Part shown: one piece after another, positions 58,516 to 64,000 of the stretch
How positions within the stretch are numbered: position 1 is the stretch's first letter
How the letters are laid out: each line of letters opens with the position of its first letter
Assembly: GCA_039111635.1 (NCBI GenBank)
Contig: JBCAQO010000007.1
Location: 496,001 to 560,000 of the forward strand
From: Heterobasidion occidentale
Taxonomy: Eukaryota > Basidiomycota > Agaricomycetes > Russulales > Bondarzewiaceae
Reading direction: 5' to 3'
DNA: 64,000 nucleotides
Position numbers and translations under genes: made by a program
Notes under the pieces: model-generated
What the model saw: the letters and a program-made list of their open reading frames with translations, nothing else
The model's database searches: none
Told to the model about the DNA's origin: nothing

Positions 58516-60411
58516 TCACAGGAAGCGGTTGCTCCCCACCTCCATCCCGCGCGCCAGCCGCAACATCACGATATTCGCCGTCAAGCTCGAGAACTAGCCC
58601 CCGCCCAACACCAAAACCCCAGTCAGCAACCACACGCCAACGCCACCGCCAACACCGATACGAATGTGGACTGGCACGCACCCCGTTGCCCACGAACACC
58701 TCCGCCCGCTCCGCGATGGCCATGTCCACCGCGACCGCCACATGCCGCTGCTCCGCGTCCAGCACCAAATCCGCGCTCGCGCGCACGTCCGCCCACCCGT
58801 CCGCGCGCAGCGCGCGCTCCAGCGCGCGGCGCCACGCCCAGCCCGCGTTCGTGAGCACGAACACGCGCCGCAGGCCGCCCGCGGGGTGCGCGGCGCGCAC
58901 TGCGCGCAGGCGCGCGGCGACCTGCGCGGCGGAGGGCAGGCAGTGGCGCATGTAGTACTCGAGGCGCGTCTCGCCCTGCGGCGGCGCGTCTGCATCTGCG
59001 TCGGCGGCAGCGGCGCGGGAGGCGTTGGGGGCGGCGGAGGGGGAGGCGTAGGGCCGCGGGTCGAACGTGTCGGGGAGGCCTGGGAACTCGTTGAAGCCCA
59101 TGTAGAGCGAGCCCCACGCGGCGAGGCGCGCGCAGTGGCGCTCGTAGTCCCCGCGGCGGACGTGCACCGCGAGCAGCCCCGGCAGCGGCGGCGCCTGAGC
59201 GCGCGCGTCGGAGCCCGAGGCGGAGTTGACGAGGGCGGCGGCGGAGAGAGGCTGGAGGAGGGCGAAGTTGCGCGCGAGCGCGGCGTGTACGAGCGGGGAC
59301 CAGGTGAAGTTCGCGAGCGCGGGGGAGGCGGCGAGCGCGGGCCAGAGGGAGAGGATGTTCTTCGAGCCGAAGAGGCTGTGTGTGGCGGGGCGGGGCGGGG
59401 AGAGGCGGGGCGATGCGTCAGCGGTTCAATCGCGAGGGGTAGGAGGGGGAGATGACGGAGAGGGGGGCGCACTATCTGTCGAACACGGGCTGCTCGCGCG
59501 ACTCGACCTCGACGCAGCGCGCGCGGACGGGCGCGAGCGCGTCGACCCACCATTGCATGAGCGCCTTGCCGTCGACGCCGGACGGCGCGCCGCGCGAGCT
59601 GACGATCGTGGTGTTCTCCGGCGGGCACACGGCGTTCCAGTGCTCGAGCGCGACGGCGCGCGGGGCGGGCATGGGCCCGCCCGCGCTGGGGCCCGATATG
59701 AACGCGTTGAGCGGGATGCGGGCGGGGCGGAGGGCGAAGTCGTAGAGCGTGTAGGGCAGCGGGGTGTGCGACCACGTGTAGTCCTCGAAGACGAAGGCCC
59801 TGTGCGTGAGGAACGCGAGGTGCGAGAGGAGGATTCTAGCGGGGCCGCCGCAGATGAAAAGGCACGTCGGCCGTTAGCTACTCAGCGGAAGGACCCGAGA
59901 TGCGCGCGAGGCGAGAAGGGTGGGGTGGGGTGGGGGTGCTTCGGCTTCGCGGGGTGGACGCGAAAAGGGCTCACATCTCCTGCAGCACGTTGTTCAAACC
60001 GTGGCCCCACAAGTGGTCCGGGAAGCGCAGGTACATCCCGTCCTTTCCCTCCGGACTCGGCAGCGCGAGGTCGTGCTGCGGGAGGCGCCGCTCGAACCCG
60101 CGGACGTCGTCGAAGCCCGGTGGGATGCCGGACCACAGGACGCCGGCGACGAGCAGCACGCACGCAGCGGCGCACGCGGCGAGCGCGCGGCGGAGCGTGC
60201 AGATGCGGAGGAGCGCGTGGGGGTGGTGGCACCGGCGGGGCGCGCGCGCGCGGGCGTGGGGGTGGGCGTGCGGTAGTGGGGATGTGGGGAACCGCGCGCT
60301 GAGGAGGCCCGCGGACTCTTCTTGGTCGAGGTCGTAGTGCTCTGCGGGGCCATGACGCGGTCGGGCTGCGGCGGTCACGAGGACGCCGAGCAGGCCTTTG
60401 AACCCTGCCAT
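58516..60411 (-). CDS. protein O-fucosyltransferase-like glycosyltransferase
   Basis: A four- or five-exon gene from ATG 60411 (MAGFKGLLGVLVTAAARPRH) to the stop at 58516-58518. A single hydrophobic anchor (LAACAAACVLLVAGVLW) about 75-95 residues in makes it a type II membrane protein, presumably of the Golgi or ER. The luminal domain shows MYLRFPDHLWGHGLNNVLQE, ILLSHLAFLTHRAFVFEDYT, WSHTPLPYTLYDFALRPARI, the AVCPPENTT Cys loop, and the key LLAVHVRRGDYERHCARLA motif, the H-x-R-R-x-D signature of GDP-fucose protein O-fucosyltransferases. A late segment (LRRVFVLTNAGWAWRRALER, VDMAIAERAEVFVGNG) and a final exon FSSLTANIVMLRLARGMEVG complete the nucleotide-binding half. GDP-fucose as donor is inferred from the family. 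Extremely GC-rich, so all other frames are also open; motif order decides the frame. Confidence 0.82.
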
Positions 60412-61142
60412 TCGCGATGCAACGGTCAAGTCAACGCACGGCTCTCCACAAACGAAAACGCAAGCGGAAAAGAGACGAGAAAGATCGGCGGTGGACCGAT
60501 GGTGGTGTGGAAGGAGAGGTCAGAGGGTGGGAAGATAGAGAGGGAGAGTGTGTGCGTGTGTGGAGTCGTACTTTTAGCGGCGGTGCCTCGCTAAATGCTC
60601 GGCAGTAAAGTTGGGCTGCATACTTAAGCTTGAGGCTGCGCCTGGGGATCGATGATGCTTGTACGAGATGCGGGCGTACCCACGGAGCGAGGAGCTGTGC
60701 GGCGTGGCCAAGCCTGCGGGCGCATTTCCGTCACGTTCGCGTGTTGGGCGCGGCGGAGCTAATGTGATGTCTGGGCATGGCTCGGACGTGTCGACGAACA
60801 ATCGATCTTGTTGACACCAGCGTTGGGCCGCTCCGTGCCGCTGTGCTCCTCGACCACCGTTCGACGGCGGGCAGAGATATTGGAGGAGAGTCGCGGTGAG
60901 GATTGTCTGATCATGTGAGTTCGGGATCGGCATGACGGAATTCGGTTCGGTTATTTTGGGCCTCAGGGACGCCAACGCACCCACCCTGCAGCAACGCAGC
61001 CCGGCACAATAAAATACTCTCTACTAGCGAAACCTCTAATGTCTAGAAAACAGCCCAATCAAACACGACCCTGCATAATAGCCCATGCCCATTCAGCGGC
61101 ACTCCCACGCCCGCTGCGGCCAAGCGAGCGCCCACACGCGCC
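60412..61142. other. intergenic
   Basis: Upstream region of the O-fucosyltransferase-like gene and 3' flank of the thioesterase-fold gene. One minus-strand open frame at 60574-60984 has no support. AT content rises near 61010-61060. Confidence 0.5.
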
Positions 61143-62636
61143 TCAGACGCCCTGCACCACCTCACGCGCGCCCTCCATCCCGCTCCGCACGCCCTTCACC
61201 AGCTCGTAGTTCGCCGCGCGCTGCTCCTCCACTACGCCCCCAAGCGCAGCCTCCCACCACCGCGCGCCCTCCGGCACCGCGCGCCACCCCCCGCGGATGA
61301 ACTCGCGCACGCCGCGCACGCCACCCGCGCGCAGGAGCGCCTGCACGTCCGCCCAGTGCGGCGGCGGGTTCGCAGCCGAGAACGGCGCCGCGCGCGCGTC
61401 GGGCGGCGGCGCGGCGAACCCGTCGCCCGCGAGCACGAGCGCGGGCGGCACGGTGATGCGCCCGTGCTTGAACACGAGCTCGTTCACGGAGAGGCAGTTG
61501 AGCGTCGCGCCGTCGGGCTCGGGCGTCTGCGCCGCGAGAGCCCGCATGGCGGCCGCCGCGCCGGGGATGCCGCTGGAGGCGGGCGCGGAGACGAGGGCGG
61601 GCGCGGGCGTGGTGAGGCCGCTGGCGGGCGTGTGGAGGGAGAGGAAGGGCGGGCCGTCGGTCGTGGCGGTCGGCGGGGTCTTGGAGGCGTGCGCCTTCTT
61701 GTCGGCGCCCTTCGTTTTCTTGGGGAAGGTCACGAAGCGGATGACGAGGAACATCTGTTTCGAAGGAGGCGGCGTCAGGGATGAAAGAAGCCGTTTTTGG
61801 GCGCGCGCGACGTACCCATTTGTTGTCCCAGCTGGCGATGCTCATGCGCACCTGGTAGGGCGAGAAGATGGGGATCTCGCGGATGAAGTTGAAGTGCGTG
61901 GCTGGGAGACGATGTGGGCTCGGGAGTGGAACGGTCTGGAGTAGAATCGCGACGCACCGCCGAGCGCAATCCACCCGCCCGCGCGCAAGAAGGTCGGGAA
62001 GTAGGCCAACGCGGCCTTGAACCGCGCGCAATCAAGTATCTAGAGGGGGGCGTCGAAGGTCGTCGTCGTCGTCGTCGTGACACAATGCACACCCCCATGA
62101 GCGGAACGCACACCTTCGGATAGCACGAGTTGCTCAGGTGCAGGTTGTAGTCGCAGTCGTCGATCCCTACAGCCGCGCGGGCGCGGGGGAGGTTCAGACC
62201 CGCAGAATCGGGAGCAGGGTGCGGCAGAGGGCGAGACACGCACCGGCCCACGCGTTGTGGATGATCGTCTTCTCGAACGGGTTCTCGCCGATGGGCGAGA
62301 GGTTCTCGAGCCACTTGTCCTTCGCCTTTTTGCGCTCCTCGCGCGAGCGCAGCAGCAGCGAGAGGCGGAAGAGGAGGAAGCGGAAGCGGAGGTGGAAGAG
62401 GGGGCTGAAGACGCGGACTGCGCGACGACACGATCCACATAAACAACCGCACGCGCGCCACCCATGCTCGAGCAAAAATGAATGGACTCACTGTGCCAGC
62501 CGAACGGCAGGGAGGGCAGGTTGAGCGCGAGGACGAGCAGTCCGAGGTACTTCGCCGCGCGCGGGAGCAGCCTGCCCAGCACGGGCAGATACTGCTGGAG
62601 CGCGGCGAGGTTGAGGTAAGGCTGGAGTTGGTCCAT
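61143..62636 (-). CDS. THEM6-like hotdog/thioesterase-fold protein
   Basis: Five exons from ATG 62636 (MDQLQPYLNLAALQQYLPVL) to the stop at 61143. An N-terminal membrane helix (AAKYLGLLVLALNLPSLPFG) leads to a helical linker ending ENLSPIGENPFEKTIIHNAW. The hotdog domain has the signature DDCDYNLHLSNSCYPK with the likely catalytic Asp, then DCARFKAALAYFPTFLRAGG, ATHFNFIREIPIFSPYQVRM, SIASWDNKW and MFLVIRFVTFPKK. The long C-terminal extension (TLNCLSVNELVFKHGRITVP, PHWADVQALLRAGGVRGVRE) is helical and Ala/Gly-rich. Animal THEM6 is an ER-membrane protein involved in lipid homeostasis; fungal members are uncharacterised. It shares a 457-bp promoter region with the divergent AMS1 gene. Confidence 0.85.
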
Positions 62637-63093
62637 GGTGGTCAGAGCCGTCGAGATGCGTCGCGTGCGCCTGCGCCTGGTCGTGCGAGGCTGGTGGTGG
62701 TGACGAGCAGGAGGAGGAAGGACGACTCGGAGGCGGACGGCGCCTAGCTAGAGACCCCAGTGCAGGACAGGCGCTCATGAAAGGCAGGGGTCGGCCTGCG
62801 AGATGCCGGCTGCCGGTCCCCACAGCGAGCAGCCTGCCCACCCCACAACATCCACCGGATTTTCGAGTATTTGGTGCAGCAGAGAGACGGCGCGCAACCC
62901 CAACCAGCAGAACCTCGAGTTCCTTTGGTTTCTCCGTCTCGTCGTCGAAGGCCGTTCGGTTCGAGCGTTGAACCGAGTCTGATGACATAATCTCCCAGAC
63001 CGGAATGCGGGGTAGGTCACGCTCTCACGATCGTCGTCGTCGTCGTCGTCGACTGCGACTTCGCTGCAACTCATCTGCTGTAAGTATACCACA
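62637..63093. promoter_or_regulatory. shared divergent promoter of THEM6-like and AMS1
   Basis: 457 bp separate the two start codons. A (CGT)n tract, GATCGTCGTCGTCGTCGTCG, lies about 40-65 nt upstream of the AMS1 ATG. No further gene fits. Confidence 0.5.
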
Positions 63094-64000
63094 ATGGGTG
63101 GCCACCACGGACACCCGCACTCCAATCAAAGCTCCTATCCAGAGCAAAACTACGGCCCCGGGGCCAAATGGATCAAAGATCTCACCAAGAACCGCCTGGG
63201 CACGTTCAACGGCGGCCACTTCTCCGACGTGAACCTCTCGTCGGTGCTCTTCACCCAGCGCATCGACGACGCAGAGCACGTTAAGCTGCAAGTCTGGAGC
63301 GCGCCAGGGCTCACGAAGCCGTCGTTCCAGGAGGCCATGACGAAGGAGTTCAAGCCCGCGAAGAAGGGCGACTCGTTTGGGCCGTCTTGTGAGTCGGCCT
63401 CCTATGTCTGTCTGTCGATCGTGCGATGCATATTGAATTGCGACGGGGTGCCTTGCAGGGGTACGTAGTTCGTCTCTCTCTGTGATAGGCAGATAACGCG
63501 ATGTTGCGCGTAGACGAATCACTGGTGGAAAGTCACCGTCAAGATCCCCTCCGATTGGGAACAGTACGAACGCGTTCAATGTGCGTCTTTGTCGTCTTCG
63601 CCTTTTCCCTGAGAGCCGCTCTAGACCACGAACGAACACGCCTCGCACAGTCGAATTTGACCCCGGTTGCGAGGCCATGATATTCACCACTGACGGCACG
63701 CCGCTACAAGGTGCGTCTCGCCTGGGTCTTCGATTACGTCGCGGCACACGAGTGACCCCACCCGGTCTGCGAACGCACGGCAGGGATAACCGGGGGATAC
63801 GGCGGCGACAGACGCGTCGAATACATCCTCTCACACGACGCGCGCAAGAAGGGCACGCACGACTTCGTCATCGAGTCCAGCTGCAACGGCATGTTCGGCG
63901 TGCCCTGGAACGGCGACACCATCGCCCCACCCGACGTGCGCACACGCCCCCTCCTCCCCCCTCCCCTCCCCCCCCCCCTCCCACATGCCCCGCCGAAATG
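63094..64000 (+). CDS. AMS1: vacuolar alpha-mannosidase (GH38), 5' part
   Basis: Exons 63094-63388, 63459-63460, 63514-63580, 63651-63710 and 63784-63935, then an intron that runs off the window. The translated part is the N-terminal beta-domain of class II alpha-mannosidases: KWIKDLTKNRLGTFNGGHFS, VKLQVWSAPG, GPSW, NHWWKVTVKIPSDWEQYERV, FEFDPGCEAMIFTTDGTPLQ, GITGGYGGDRRVEYIL and HDFVIESSCNGMFGVPWNGD. The glycoside hydrolase 38 catalytic domain lies beyond the edge. AMS1 degrades free oligosaccharides from glycoproteins in the vacuole, reaching it by the Cvt/autophagy route. The Trp of GPSW is encoded across two introns by T|GG|: only a 2-nt exon at 63459-63460 keeps the conserved frame. The last intron is extremely C-rich. 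Confidence 0.9.

Noticed and set aside
58594..60302. Long alternative frames on both strands over the O-fucosyltransferase gene
   Set aside because: The ordered glycosyltransferase motifs lie in one spliced minus-strand frame; the rest is frame shadow.
60574..60984. 136-codon minus-strand frame upstream of the O-fucosyltransferase gene
   Set aside because: It overlaps the expected promoter, has no recognised feature and no splice support.
1..64000. CRISPR array, prophage or bacterial insertion sequence
   Set aside because: No regularly spaced repeats, no bacterial gene arrangement; all recognisable genes are spliced and fungal.
63936..64000. C-rich stretch at the right end as a telomere-like repeat
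   Set aside because: It is an irregular C/T tract within an AMS1 intron that starts with a good GT donor at 63936; no telomere unit is repeated.

Overview
The window is nuclear DNA of a filamentous basidiomycete, most likely an Agaricomycete wood-decay or mushroom-forming fungus. Protein genes are split by many short introns (mostly 45-70 nt, GT-AG, with CTNAC-like branch sites). tRNA genes have internal promoters and T-run terminators, one with a canonical intron after the anticodon. Families such as the WOPR regulator, Ctr copper transporter, Iml2 and REX1 are fungal in type. There is no sign of operons, Shine-Dalgarno sites or CRISPR.

Layout. 0.5-3.4 kb: two minus-strand membrane-protein genes (an unknown two-helix protein and a MARVEL-like four-helix protein). 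4.2-4.8 kb: tRNA-Ser(CGA) with an intron, then tRNA-Asp(GTC). 4.8-7.4 kb: no gene I can resolve. 7.5-11.9 kb: a 12-exon gene for a protein of about 1,253 residues joining a disordered N-terminus, an MLKL-NTD-like helical bundle, a protein kinase and an unclassified C-terminal domain. 12.4-13.8 kb: ankyrin/MYND protein. 16.8-18.0 kb: WOPR (Gti1/Pac2) transcription factor in a gene-poor stretch. 20.4-22.4 kb: CsbD/LEA-like stress protein. 23.1 kb: second tRNA-Asp. 23.3-34.4 kb: minus-strand series of REX1 RNA exonuclease, Iml2/TTC39 TPR protein and a large disordered coiled-coil protein. 34.4-37.2 kb: unresolved. 37.2-40.1 kb: orphan single-exon gene and an aldo/keto reductase. 40.5-44.9 kb: long alpha/beta-hydrolase-like protein. 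45.1 kb: third tRNA-Asp.

From about 45.4 kb the sequence becomes visibly more GC-rich: ferric reductase, NADAR-domain protein and Ctr copper transporter (all minus), an uncertain membrane gene, a TLDc/OXR1 protein, then a decayed trypsin-like peptidase pseudogene beside a truncated LINE-type retroelement and a foldback MITE. The right end has a protein O-fucosyltransferase-like gene, a THEM6-like thioesterase-fold gene and, divergently, the 5' part of vacuolar alpha-mannosidase AMS1, cut by the window edge.

How the genes relate: ferric reductase and copper transporter are natural partners (the reductase supplies Cu(I)/Fe(II) for uptake). The kinase fusion is the strongest candidate for an undescribed signalling or cell-death system. 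REX1 (RNA 3' ends), Iml2 and the remaining genes are housekeeping loci without an obvious shared pathway. Exon borders were deduced by eye from splice signals and reading frame; they are models, not transcript evidence.
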